Positions 22,328 to 33,124 of a stretch of DNA of 64,000 nucleotides are shown one piece after another. The stretch lies in NCBI GenBank assembly GCA_026119935.1, contig JALRMH010000001.1, forward strand, positions 2,418,001-2,482,000, written 5' to 3'. The notes beneath the pieces are model-generated. The model worked only from the letters and a program-made list of their open reading frames with translations, was not told where the DNA came from and searched no databases. Each line of letters starts with the position of its first letter. Positions within the stretch are counted from its first letter, which is position 1. A program made the translations under genes and the position numbers. This stretch comes from Endothia cerciana. Taxonomy: Eukaryota > Ascomycota > Sordariomycetes > Diaporthales > Cryphonectriaceae.

Positions 22328-25270
22328 ATGCCCGACACCCTCAAGCCTCCCGGTTCTGCTGAGGCCAATGACAACCAGCAGGACGAGCAGAAAGACGGAG
22401 GGGCTCTGCGGGAGCTGTCGCGGTCGCCGCATCCGTACCACCGACAAAAGTGGGAGCTGCTGGATCCCTCGGATCGCGTCGTAGCAAGGGCGAGCACTAT
22501 CCCTACCTACAGGTCCGGAGACGGAGACGTTCGCGACCAACTTCTGCCCGCGCCGAGCTTCACGAAGGACTCATCGCCCGCGACCGACAGCGGCACCGAG
22601 GCCGACGATGAGATCTTCGTCAAGAAGCTGCCCGCGCCCAAGGCAAAACTCCACAAGGGACTTCGCGGTCGACATGAAGTGCTCTCCGGCTCGGGCACAC
22701 CACTGCTAACTCCGACGATTGGCGATGGTGATCCCGACGGCATCTTGCCACGCCCCAAGGGAAAGGAAGAAGAGAAAGAGAAGAGGCGCCAGGCGAAGAG
22801 AATGAGACGGAGCAGGGAGCTGATCAGGAGAGGCACGGAGGTTGCGATCTTGGGGGTTCTGGCACGGACTGTCTTTCGCAACCCAGTTGTGAAGCCGTTC
22901 GTCGCGTCATGGAAGAACGGTGAGTTCTGCGCATAACCCCTCGCTTCGTGCATATGTGCTGAGACCTAGTTAGGGTTGATACTCCAGGGCGCACTTTTCG
23001 CGACGCTGCTCTTGCTCTACCCGCTGCGAGTCGCTGCGTGGGCTTACACGAGGGGTGAGCCTCTGAAGAGCACGATACCCCTCTCGATCCCATCGGCCTT
23101 CGATCCGGCGCCTGCATTATATCCTCAGTTACTACCGATACTCGTTGCCTTCCTCACAGCCGCAAACCTGAAGGGCGTCATCCTACCGAATCTTGTCCTC
23201 GGCATCGCATCCATCCCCCGGGGTCTCGTTCCTACTGCCGATGCTTTCGAAGACATCAACCCTGTACATTGGCTGCTAACGTGCTTGCCTTTGATATGTA
23301 ATCACGGCTCTCTTGAGGGGGGCGTACCAGAGCGGGCCAACTGGTTGGACATGTCTTCAGTCTCGGCCGGGGATCTCGTCGTCCTCTACCCTCTACACCA
23401 GAGCCTCTCTTTAGTGCTCTACCACCTCACAACCAGCAGCCTCCTCACGGCTGAGCTTGAACTACTATCGATCTCTCTAATTAATCTTCTCATATTATCC
23501 AGATCACCGCAGGCCACGATCCTGCAGGCAATTCTGTGGATAGGGGGACTTGGCGTACTCGGCTTGTGCGCACCCGTCATCGAATGGAGCATCAATCTGG
23601 CAAGGGTCCCAAAGTGGCGACTTCGGCGAAATACAGCCTCAGAGCGACCGTCGATTTCCAGGACCATTCTGGGATGGCTTGCCGCTGGTCTGAGACTTGT
23701 CCCGTGGGGGCAACGGGCTCTCGACACTGTCCTTGGCTGGCTCGTTGCTGGCCCGAAGTCTCTACCATGGAGACCATGGGAAAGAACGACAAAACATATT
23801 GAGTCCGAAACGGAGGGCTCCGCTGCCCTATCTGGCTTCACTACTGACGAAGAAGACACTCAGAAGGTATATTCAACCCGTCGAAGATCAATCTCGTCCC
23901 ACATGGGTGGCCAGTATGATGGTACTCCTTTGCGGAAAACCAAGACGAGCTCTGACAAGCCCGCGGGCGAGGCACACGTTGATCTGGAGGAGCCTGAAAG
24001 CTTTTTCCTTCATTCTCGACGGCGCACTCTGCCCTTCGCGGAGGCTATGATCAAGCCATCTAAGACGCATACGTCTTCAGGACGACAAAGGAGACGTGCA
24101 TCGTCCTCTGTGCGATTCTTCTATGGTCTGACTCCGGAAGAAGCGAACAAACGGAAGCTCCTCTACGCTGCATGGGCGTACGTGAGCATCATTGCTGTTG
24201 TTCTCCTCCCGGTTGGATTTTACGTCCGACATTACGCCACGGGCGGGCATTATCCTATCGGCTGGGCTGTGGGCTACATCCTTGGCGACATACATTGGTT
24301 CAGGATGAGGGTAGTCATGTCGACATGGTTGGACTGGGCGTTCGTTCTGCCAGACCTCCCGGGCGGGGACTATGAGTCCTGTCATCTAGGCTGGGTTGAG
24401 CACCTTCGCCATGCCTCGATCGGCGAGGCTAACACGAGACTAGCCCTGGCTGCTTGGTGGGTTGCAGTCATTGTCATCGGGTTGGCAGTGGTATTCCGGC
24501 TCTCTCCGTACTACGAAGTCGACACTCGCCGCAAGATCTTCCACTTCATGATGGTGTCTATGTTCCTCCCTGCGACGTTCATTGACCCGACCTGGTGCGC
24601 CTTGGCTCTCGCCATTGTCCTGGCCATATTCCTCCTGCTGGACCTTCTCCGTGCGAGCCAACTTCCACCACTCTCTAAACCCATAAGGGATTTCCTGCAG
24701 CCGTATACGGACGGCAGAGATCACCAGGGCCCTGTGGTCATCTCACATATCTTTCTGCTTATCGGCTGCGCCATCCCGCTCTGGCTCAGCTTGGCGTCCC
24801 TCCCTCGGAGTGGGACCGGCAACATGAGGGGCTGGGAAACACCGACCCGTGAGCTGAGCATGGTCGCAGGAGTCGTGTGTGTCGGTCTGGGCGACGCGGC
24901 TGCCTCGCTGATCGGGCGCCGCTGGGGAAAGCACAAGTGGTGTTGGAAGGGCGGAAAGAGTCTGGAGGGCAGCGTGGCTTTTGCGATGGCCGTCCTCGTG
25001 GGCCTCATGGCGGCTAGTATCTGGCTGAAGATCGGCGGATGGCCCACCACCAACCATGATGGCTCCCTCTCTCGACTTCAGGCCGCACCACAACAAGGCT
25101 TCGATGGGATACTGACCGGTCTCAAGGGGTGGGAGTGGTCTTCGGTCATGCTTAAGACGGGCTTCTGTGCATCATTGTCGAGCCTGACTGAGGCGGTCCT
25201 CACGGGCGGGAATGACAACGTGGTGGTGCCGGTGGTATTGTGGACTTGCGTGAAGTCCACGGGGCTGTGA
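22328..25270 (+). CDS. SEC59: Dolichol kinase
   Basis: Two exons, 22328-22919 and 22974-25270, encode 962 residues; the 54-nt intron has a GTGAGT donor and joins in phase 1. Dolichol kinase uses CTP to phosphorylate dolichol in the ER membrane, supplying the lipid carrier for N-glycosylation, O-mannosylation and GPI synthesis. Residues 1 to about 185 are disordered and charged. Many hydrophobic segments follow, with a basic, Ser-rich loop in the middle (around 23590-24110). The C-terminal catalytic region is well conserved: RRKIFHFMMVSMFLP, then the CTP-binding stretch GLGDAAASLIGRRWGKHKW with KGGKSLEGS (around residues 838-865), and a final TEAVLTGGNDNVVVPVV. Fungal and human enzymes are about 520 residues; this one is longer because of the N-tail and the loop. 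The first ATG of the frame is used. Confidence 0.92.
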
Positions 25271-26236
25271 AGACGGGAGGCCTGATCAGCATCCGGGCAT
25301 TTCTGGACCACGTCGAGGAGGTGGGCAGCATCTCAAAAAGCGCATATAGGGCGATGCGTCACGAATCGTCATGGCCGGACAAGGGATAGACTGGGAGATA
25401 CCTCGGGGTGGCGTTGATAAGGCTTGCTGTTTTTGTGACATATGTATTTAACTACCAGCATCTGGGACACCCATTGGCCAGATATTCTGCTGTGTAAATA
25501 TTGTGAGCAGCTTGTCTGTACATTATTGTATCTCAATGCGCTCCTTTAGGAAGACATGAAAGCGCGCGCATCAAATGCCCCCCTAGTCACGGCCAGAGCG
25601 ATGCTCCTCGCCCACGCCCGCAACTACGAGATGAAATCCTCAAGGGAAGGATCACTGACACGAGTTCTCGAAACTGGTCTTCTTTCCCTTCCTCATCATG
25701 AGTCCTTCACTTTTCAAGTAGTACATCTCCTCTGCCTACCGAGACATTCGAGTGCTGTTCTTCGTGCTTATACATTGTGAAACACACAGTCGGGTTAGCA
25801 GCCAGTAGGTACGTCCATCCAATAAATCTTGATATGCGTCCTGCATGCACTGCCCGGTTCTACTTCTAATGTCGCCGAGCCGTATCACCAGCTAGGGCGC
25901 TGTTGTTTTAGGCGCCGTGAGGCTAGACAGTGAAGTTGCTTCTGAAGGCGGCGCCGGAGACACCCAGACTGACTGCTATGGACCTCCATAAGCCGGCGTT
26001 CATGTGCAACACAACTTGGATGGAGGCAGATTTCGAAACTGGAGTTGTACAACATGATATCTAGCGGGTATAACTCTTCCAGGTTCATTATTCGAACTCA
26101 GGGCATCCGCTCTTGTGTTTCCAAAACATTTTCTCCACTTCCGCATTGTCACAACAAAAGTACTGGCGCCGATTTCACACGTACGCCATGAAGAGTCTCC
26201 AAATCGGACGCCTCGTTAACATCAGTCCCATTCCTC
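25271..26236. other. Intergenic spacer
   Basis: Gap between dolichol kinase and the multi-pass membrane gene, both plus strand. I see no gene; a possible acceptor-like GTTAACATCAG near 26217-26227 hints that the downstream gene may have an upstream exon here. Confidence 0.5.
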
Positions 26237-28241
26237 ATGACCGGAGGACTGTTGCTTGGGATGATCACCGCCGTTGCTCACCACGTGTTCTACTCTCAAG
26301 TAGATCAACAAGTGGTCCAGAGCAGTGAGCAGCAGCAACGGTACAGCCGAATCAGTACTAAGCTCGCGTTTCTAGTGAAGACATTCCTAACAGCAGCAGC
26401 CGTATTCGCATACACGCAGTTGCTCTGGTATGTATTGAGATCAAGAATGTTTGGACTGGTGTCGGTGCGACCTCTGCGGCTGCCAACGACCTGTGGAGCT
26501 TTTGCAGCTGGGAGTCTTGGACAACCGGTCTGCCTCTGGCGGTGATGGCACTCGTTGTCTGGTATGTCCGCTCAATAATATACCATGTCCGAGGCAACTG
26601 TATACATATTGACGATCCTGCAGGACCATACCTTCCATTGCCATATTTACCCCGGGAACACTCGCTGTTCAGGCCGCGAATCAGCCTAACGAGACTATCA
26701 TCTACCGTGCAATACCCTCCATCAACTATGATGCAGTTACGAAATTTGCACAGACGGGCGGTGTTGCTTCGAACTTCTACTTTGGGCTATCAAGTGGCAT
26801 CTTCCGGTTGGTAGCTGCAGTGACCTCACAAGGCTCAATTCTCGGTCTCACAGAACCTTTTCTCAACTCTTCTTATTCCCTTCAGTCCTTCGGCCCGTCT
26901 CTGTGTTACAGCCCAGCGGTATCTTTCAACGTCTCAGAGGCCGTCTCCCTAATGACTTTGGCGGGCCCAGAGGAGATGACGACCTTTGTCGGCTTCGTCC
27001 TATCAACACCCTTCGACGGCTCCAATGGAACCAACGCAGCAGCAATGACTGATTTGAACATGACTCTACAGAAGCAGGAGTCTCCTAGAATGAATAGCAT
27101 CGACCAAGCATCCGGCGATCATGCGAGACTTTACATCACCGTTGAAGACGGAATGACCGTCGAACCAGCTAATAGGACAATCGAGTGTGGGCTTTACAAC
27201 TCATCAAATAGCGTGACTTTTTTCATTCAGCAATGGACAGTAAAACCTAACTATAACGAACATGACTCGTCTAAACGGGGTGAGTAGCCTTCCCGCTTTC
27301 GCCACGCGCTCGAATGATGGTTTCTGCTCGATATCCGCAGTGCCCTACCTTGCGATGATTGATGCGTTGGGCCAACAGCTCATTAGATATATACATGCGT
27401 CTCACTATGGTCCTATCACGACAACTCAAACACAGATCGTCGAAATCACCTTTATGGAAGCGAAGGAGATGTATCCATTGCAGTATGCAATGGATAATGC
27501 AGGAAATTTGGGGCCCCCGCCACCACAAGTCTCAGATTCGATCGACATAACTCGGGCTCTGGAACAAATCTTCATCAGTGCTACCTTGAGCGTTTTCAGT
27601 GACAGCTCTTTCTTGTATGTTGCACGCATACTCAAATTCCTGCCCACGCAGGTATCCCTTAAGGGTTTCTTACTAGATATGCTGACATGGATCGTTCCTC
27701 TAGACAAAATGAATCCTCTGCAGCTATACGACCCGTGACGATCTTGTCACCCCAAAATGTCTACAAGTATAGCCCATGCAACCTCCTGATATCCTACATC
27801 AGCGGTGTGATTGCTACAGCTGTATCAGTCGCAACAGGTTTCGTGTGCATGTCGAGAGCCTCGTCAGCGTCGTTCGGGGCCTCCTTCTCCACCCTCCTGC
27901 GCACCACCCGGAACCCAGAGCTAGAAGCGCTCATTTCTGCAGCGGACACGAGCAGCGCCGAGCCGCTCTCCAAGCATCTGGCTGGTACAAACCTACGGCT
28001 TTTAAAAACGAGAAGGCCCGTGGTCGGAGGTGGCAGTGGCAGCGAGACAGAGACTAAGGCCGGCGGTCAGGACAGGACCTGCTTTGCCATCGTTAGAGAT
28101 CAGACGTGGTCGGCCTCAAACTCGGCGTTGCAAATGAGGAAGAGGAGAACGACCGTGGCAGATCTTGATGTTGACCCCTTACCGGTATCGCCCAAGGAGT
28201 CTCGGTCATTCCATGGCTACATTGCAAGGGTCTTATATTGA
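26237..28241 (+). pseudogene. Fungal multi-pass membrane protein gene with apparent frameshift
   Basis: Exon-like blocks are 26237-26445, 26446-26561, 26624-27279, 27341-27614 and 27704-28241. The last three introns (62, 61, 89 nt) have clean GT-AG ends and consistent phases. Coding starts MTGGLLLGMITAVAHHVFYS, then KLAFLVKTFLTAAAVFAYTQ and LLW, a pattern of uncharacterised fungal integral membrane proteins with three N-terminal helices, a glycosylated lumenal domain and one C-terminal helix. The conserved continuation (NVWTGVGATSAAANDLWSF) is in another frame: 209 nt precede it, one base short of a full codon. Further on, IAIFTPGTLAVQ, several N-x-S/T sites, VYKYSPCNLLISY and a final helix are intact. 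A 44-nt GT-AG intron (26402-26445) would restore phase but would delete the AYTQLLW helix. So this is a recent lesion, a sequencing error, or an unusual splice. Function unknown. Confidence 0.65.
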
Positions 28242-28823
28242 GTGAATTGGCTATCTACTCATAACTTTACACAGCATTCAAGATCACGCAGCTTTTCTTC
28301 AGCTGGCCTGCCTGTTACTAGAGGAGCCTACGGCAATGGATAGCTAGTATGAGGGTAGGTGGACTACCAGCTGCAACGCTTACAAATGACGATTCCAAAT
28401 CCGAGAGCTAGTGAACTATGGGAGAGAAGAGTTGGGTGTACTCAGTTGGACATGTCACCTCGTTCGGAGATCAACTATAAGATGGTTGGCAGCCCACAGC
28501 CGAGGTCCTCAGATTGCTGTGGAGGTACTCTCCTGTGAGGTCTCCTCATGTAGGATCATACTGTTAAAGCATTCTCATTGAGGCTGTGCAACAGACAACT
28601 TGTACAGAGGTAGGCAGGCGAGAGGAGCACGAGAAGAAGGATGTTGACCTCCTCTAAGATCTATACGACTTTATTTCACCGGGATCTCTTCTACGAGAGG
28701 ATGGCACCACAAGGGAGATTATTCGAGGAAAGGCCTGGAAGGAACGAACTTCGGAAGTTTATTATCTATCAACTGAATCATAAGATCATTGCACATACCG
28801 TATCAATCAAGGGTCTATAAATA
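28242..28823. other. Intergenic spacer between convergent genes
   Basis: 3'-to-3' gap between the membrane protein gene (+) and the FAD oxidoreductase gene (-). I see nothing in it beyond probable 3' untranslated sequence. Confidence 0.5.
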
Positions 28824-29996
28824 TCAGGCCCACTTGCTTTGCATGATAGTCCTCCTTCCCGCTGTATAGTCCGGGGCCCTTTCTGTCGCCAAAGTCTTCG
28901 CCTTGACAAACTTTATAACGAAGCTAGGGAGTTTCCATCCGTACATCTGACCAACACCACCTCCCGGGCCGAGCGCTGCCCCAAAGCCTACGTCCGTGCT
29001 AAATGCGTATTCTTGGATCTTCTCCCCCTTAAGGTGAGCCGCGAGGCTCTTGACAACATGGACTAGTTGGTTTTCTGTGTGAATGCCCTGCGGCGTCTCG
29101 AGATTGCCAACGTCTCCGACAACGAAGATGTCATCGTGACCTTCTGCGCGGAGGTACTTTGTCTGTTTCACGAACCCGCGGTGGTCCAGCATCGATCCCG
29201 GCACGAACGATGTATTGGGCTCGAGCCCATACGTAGGGATGACCACGTCGGCCTCTAAAGTGTCCTTCTTGCCGCCGGGCAGAGACAGAGTGACAGTCTT
29301 GGGGCCCGACCCTGCGGCACCCTCAACCTTCGAGACCTTGGCGTTGAGGACGACACGCACGCCCATGTGTTCCAGGCTCCTCTTCGCGGCCTGCCTGACG
29401 TTGTTGTTCACCGCATCGTGCAGCGGCAGGGCTTCTGGTGCGACGAGGGTGATCTTCTTCTGCCTCGTCTTCCCGAAAGCCTCCCCCAGCTCCCCGGCGA
29501 CCTCAATACCCGTGAGGCCCGCGCCCGCCACGACGATGGACCTGGCGGCCTTGATCTTCTGCTGCCAGTCATGCAGGACGTCCCTCGTCTGTTCGGTCGT
29601 CGAGAGCGTCTTGAACGGCATGCCCTCCCTCGCGCTCGTCCCCGTCGCGATGACCAGGGTGTGATACGGGACTTCTCTCGCGGCCCCGTCGTCTGTCCTG
29701 ACGGTCACGGACTTGGCCGCGGGGTCCAGTGCCTCGGCCTTACCGAGGACGAACTCGAACTTTCCAGCCGGGTACTTTTCAAAGGCCGGGGAGATGGGAA
29801 AGAACAGCTTGTCGTCATCGAAGCCGGCACCGGGCACGATGCCACGGACCGAGGCCGGGGCCCAGTAGAGATGTGTGTTGGGGGAGACGAGGATGACTTT
29901 GAGGTCTGGAATGAGGGGCGACTGGTGCGCGAGGAGGTGGTGTGCTATCGGTACACCTGCGAAGGAGGCACCGAGGACGACGACTGTCTTTGCCAT
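28824..29996 (-). CDS. FAD/NAD(P)H oxidoreductase, FSP1/AIFM2-like
   Basis: A single exon of 390 residues. The N-terminus (TVVVLGASFAGVPIAHHLL, residues 4-22) is the FAD-binding Rossmann motif and IVVAGAGLTGIEVAGEL (about 152-168) is the NAD(P)H-binding GxGxxG motif. The ATGTS signature (around residue 115) and DIFVVGDVGN, which contacts the flavin near the C-terminus, are both present. This is the two-dinucleotide-binding pyridine nucleotide-disulfide reductase fold in its AIF/FSP1/NDH-2-like branch; in animals FSP1 reduces ubiquinone at membranes. No mitochondrial presequence is visible and the C-terminus is basic, so cytosolic or lipid-droplet location is possible. Substrate unknown. An in-frame upstream ATG at 30143 exists, but the chosen Met sits directly before the beta strand of the FAD fold, as is usual. 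Confidence 0.9.
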   Translation of the reverse strand: MAKTVVVLGASFAGVPIAHHLLAHQSPLIPDLKVILVSPNTHLYWAPASVRGIVPGAGFDDDKLFFPISPAFEKYPAGKFEFVLGKAEALDPAAKSVTVRTDDGAAREVPYHTLVIATGTSAREGMPFKTLSTTEQTRDVLHDWQQKIKAARSIVVAGAGLTGIEVAGELGEAFGKTRQKKITLVAPEALPLHDAVNNNVRQAAKRSLEHMGVRVVLNAKVSKVEGAAGSGPKTVTLSLPGGKKDTLEADVVIPTYGLEPNTSFVPGSMLDHRGFVKQTKYLRAEGHDDIFVVGDVGNLETPQGIHTENQLVHVVKSLAAHLKGEKIQEYAFSTDVGFGAALGPGGGVGQMYGWKLPSFVIKFVKAKTLATERAPDYTAGRRTIMQSKWA

Positions 29997-30782
29997 GACT
30001 GACTTGCTGTTAAGCCCACGGAGGAAGAAGGAATTATGATTTATGAAAATGACGGTCAAGATCGTTGGTGATCGTAGCGTTGTTCGCAGTTGATCTGGGG
30101 TCACCGGCCCAGTGGACCTTTTTTGCACAAAAGAAAACAGCATGATTATTTATATCTGTAGGTTCAAATATCGTTCTAGGTCTGGTTATCCTTCGCAAGA
30201 GGGTGGTCCGCTTAGCAAGGCTACAATATCTTGCGCACGTCGACGACACAACGCGGTGCCTTACTCGACCCATCCTAAGGAGTGTTGTGCTCGAAACTAG
30301 TGTAATGCCACTAGAGTGAAGTCTTTTGATCAAGCATTGCTCAGCAAGGGCTGCGAAAGGATGACTGATTATTGGAAATCAATCAAGGACCATCCCAAGG
30401 AATAATAGGTAAAACCCCGTAAAGCCCGTACATGACTGAGCCAAGGCTGCAAGAGCATGACTGATTATTGGATATCTGATTGAGGCCCTAGCGCCGGGAA
30501 GGGAAGAGGAAACTAAATCCGACTCCGAAGTCCATACGTGTTTCTTAAAAAGTGTCCGAAATCATCCGTGCCCGTCAGCCTCGGGTTGGCTAGAGCTGTT
30601 CAATGATTATTGTTCAATATATATACTGTGATGTATTTATTATAGAAATGCAGATAACTAAAGGACTATCTATTATTATCACGGCCGTACAGCACCTTGC
30701 TCAACATTGGCCCTGACTGCTGTGAGAAAGAAAAAAAAATAAAAAATAGAAATATCAATAATAATACCGACAACAAGGTTGT
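29997..30782. other. AT-rich intergenic spacer
   Basis: Gap between two minus-strand genes. It carries an imperfect direct repeat (30344-30386 and 30440-30482) and, toward 30600-30780, AT-rich sequence likely to be the 3' region of the PEBP-type gene. No gene is apparent. Confidence 0.5.
30344..30482. repeat. Imperfect direct repeat, about 40 bp, two copies
   Basis: CAAGGGCTGC...ATGACTGATTATTGGA at 30345-30376 recurs as CAAGGCTGC...ATGACTGATTATTGGA at 30442-30472. The shared 16-bp core is perfect and both are followed by related AT-rich sequence. The copies are about 97 bp apart in an otherwise featureless spacer, about 500 bp upstream of the FAD oxidoreductase start. Confidence 0.7.
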
Positions 30783-31554
30783 TCACCATCCAAGAACAAA
30801 TATGGCAGAAGCCAAAATTACCAGAGCCGTCAGGCTCTGAGAGCCCTGAGCGGCCGCGCTAGTAGTCACCGTCGTCCCCGTCGAATTCGCATTCGTCGCA
30901 GGTCCGGGGTTCGTGACGTTGTAGAAATTGCCAGCGACGACCTTGCCCTGCAGGCCCGCCGCCGTGAGCGTGTCCGCGACAGAGAAAGCACTGCGGTTCG
31001 TAGCTGCGGTCTGCAGGCTGGCGAGGGCGGCCTGCTTGACATTTGTCGTGTCGACGAGAACCTGCACGTACATGTGCGACAACGGGATGCGCGCCGGCGG
31101 GGCCGGGCCTAGGTAAGACGCGAACGGGGCCGTTCTGGTACTGTTCTGGAGCAGGAACACGGACATCGCACCCGTGGTGGTGTTCAGGGTGGTGGAGGTA
31201 GACGCCAGGGTGAGACCGGTCTGCATCCAGTGCAGAAGGGTGCTGGTCGCCGGCGGTGAGTTGGTGGGAATGTCGATGTCGACCATCATGACCGCGTACG
31301 ACGTCCCGTTGAGCTTTTGCTTTGTCGCAACCATGGGCATGCTCTGGACGGCTGCGCTTGAGGTCAGCCTAGCAAGACCTGTGAGAGGGAATTGATATAT
31401 GCTCACCAGACATGGCCTGGACGGCTCCATTGAGGGCTGGTTGCCCATTGTACGCGACGACCAGTTGAGTAGCAGAGCCGGGCTGGAAGCTGGCCGGCGT
31501 TGTAGCCAAGGCCAGGCTGGCTGCGCCCAGAGCAGCGAGGGACTTGAACAGCAT
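30783..31554 (-). CDS. Secreted PEBP-like protein with GPI-type tail
   Basis: Two exons, 31554..31407 and 31378..30783, encode 247 residues; the very short intron (28 nt between 31406 and 31379) is bounded by GTGAGC and CTCTCACAG and restores the frame in phase 1. A signal peptide (MLFKSLAALGAASLALA, residues 1-17) is followed by a phosphatidylethanolamine-binding-protein-like domain: SYAVMMVDIDIPTN is the D-P-D strand equivalent, LLHWMQTGL replaces the usual L-H-W-x-x-x-N, and PLSHMYVQVLVD is the late core strand. Several N-x-S/T sites and a Ser/Thr-rich linker precede a hydrophobic C-terminus (SLTALVILASAIFVLGW) typical of GPI signals. Ligand unknown; fungal PEBP-fold surface proteins are common but uncharacterised. 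A TATA box on the same strand lies about 130 bp upstream. The intron is shorter than normally tolerated, so this junction deserves RNA evidence. Confidence 0.8.
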
Positions 31555-31683
31555 TTCGATATTGGAGGCGTCACTGTGTGCCCGCACAGGTAGTTGTACA
31601 ATGTCACAGTATCTGCTGGAAGAATGGTAATACCTCGAGCTCATCAATGGAAGCAAAGGTGGGGAGAAAAGGGCGTCTCGTCC

Positions 31684-31691
31684 CTTATATA
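31684..31691 (-). promoter_or_regulatory. TATA box of the PEBP-like gene
   Basis: TATATAAG on the minus strand, about 130 bp upstream of the start codon at 31554. This is a full consensus TATA element, uncommon among the housekeeping genes around it, and fits a regulated secreted-protein gene. Confidence 0.5.
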
Positions 31692-32500
31692 CGGCTCGAG
31701 CTAGATGCCGCGGCGATCACGACGGACCTGAGGTTGAGATGAAACACAACCGGCTCGAGTGAACCGAGAGCGGGTGGCAAAAGAGGCTTCCAGACAGGTA
31801 TTCCCAAGGAAAAATAATCATTGATTATAGCCTGAATTCTTCGCCATCCAGTGCCGCCTTTACCAATTGGCTTTTCTCCTCCAACAGCCTCGAATCCTGG
31901 GTTGACGGCGCAGAAAGCATTGCGCCCCCAGCATTTCCGGACCGGTGATTGCGAGGCTGAGCAATCGAGACTTGAATCGGCAGCATAATCACGCATGACT
32001 GTCGGATGATAGCTCAAGCGAAACGTGTTTGCCATGGAAGTCTCGTGCAGCAACCATAGATCGGCCGGTTTGCATGAACATATAAGAGGCGGCAACTCGA
32101 GACGCGTTGCCCCCGGGGCCTGGTCAGGGAACCTCGAGACCAGATGGTAGCCAAGGTTACCCAACTGGCCGATTGGCTGGCCATGGAGGCCCAGAATCTA
32201 TCCATGGGATGTTGAAACGGAACTGCGAGTGCTGTACGTTGAAGGATGCTCGGGCCGAGCAGCGGAGATGGAGACCATCACGGGCCGGGCGGGTCTACCG
32301 ATAAGATCTCGATAAGGGAACTTTTCGCGTCTTGGAGTATCCAGAGCTGCCATCTTGATCTTCAATGCGCCAACAGAGGTCGACAAAAGCCCAGCCGCCC
32401 CGACAGGACTGGCTTTCTCATCTTGACCCGGCCAGTCGAGATACACAGGCCACACAGAACTCAGGGAAGAAAGCACGAACGAAAGGGCCAGCTCACAAAG
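31692..32500. other. Divergent promoter region
   Basis: This separates the PEBP-like gene (-) and the small membrane protein gene (+). The plus-strand frame of the latter is open from 32246, but no upstream ATG with supporting similarity was found. No other gene is apparent. Confidence 0.5.
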
Positions 32501-33124
32501 ATGGCGACACCACAAGCACAACCGCCTCCGAGCCAGCCAGGCCAACCCCAACAACCACAACCCCCCGTTCCCGGCGGCAGGGTCCAGACTCCAGACTGGG
32601 TGCACTACAGTGCGTGGGCCGCCGTGATCCTCGGGCCCATCGCCTTGTTCATGCCCCCACGACGGGTGGGCCTCCAATCGCTCTTCCTCGCCTCGGGCAC
32701 CTCCTATGCGACCAACATCCTGGCGTACGACTATACCGGCGAGTCGATCTACCAGCGCTTCGTGCGGCGATGGAGTTCCATGGTTGATGGCGGGTTGCCG
32801 GAGAAGGCGAGGCGAACACAGGAGCTGATGCGTCTCGAGCGCCAGAGGAGGGAGGCTGCGTTGCCTGAGGCGCAGAGGAAGGCGCAGCAGGACGAGAGGG
32901 AAAAGAAGGAGGTTGCGCAGAGGGGTCCGCTGGAGAGGATCTGGATGGGGGACGAGAAAGAAAACTGGAGGGAGGAGAGGGCAAAGAAGGAGAAGGAGGC
33001 GTTGCAGGAGGGGAGGGGATATGGAGATCTGATCATGGAGCAGATAAAGGAGGCGTTTGGTATGGACAAAAAGAACAGCGAAGACAAGAAGGATGGCAAG
33101 CCCGAGGATGACAAGAAGCAGTGA
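32501..33124 (+). CDS. Small membrane protein with charged coiled-coil tail
   Basis: A single exon of 207 residues. After a Pro/Gln-rich N-terminus, TPDWVHYSAWAAVILGPIAL with FMPPRR forms one membrane helix with a basic stop (about residues 30-57), and LQSLFLASGTSYATNILAYD may form a second. From about residue 95 to the end the sequence is highly charged (EKARRTQELMRLERQRREAA and onward, ending KKDGKPEDDKKQ) and likely helical. Similar Sordariomycete proteins are often labelled rhomboid family membrane protein, but no rhomboid catalytic Ser-His motif is present here. A mitochondrial or ER membrane location is possible. The ATG at 32501 was chosen because it opens the Pro-rich segment; upstream in-frame codons show no conserved character. 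Confidence 0.75.
   Translation: MATPQAQPPPSQPGQPQQPQPPVPGGRVQTPDWVHYSAWAAVILGPIALFMPPRRVGLQSLFLASGTSYATNILAYDYTGESIYQRFVRRWSSMVDGGLPEKARRTQELMRLERQRREAALPEAQRKAQQDEREKKEVAQRGPLERIWMGDEKENWREERAKKEKEALQEGRGYGDLIMEQIKEAFGMDKKNSEDKKDGKPEDDKKQ

Noticed and set aside
30162..30190. Possible second tRNA (GGTTCAAAT T-loop-like sequence)
   Set aside because: No matching T stem, acceptor stem or A box nearby.
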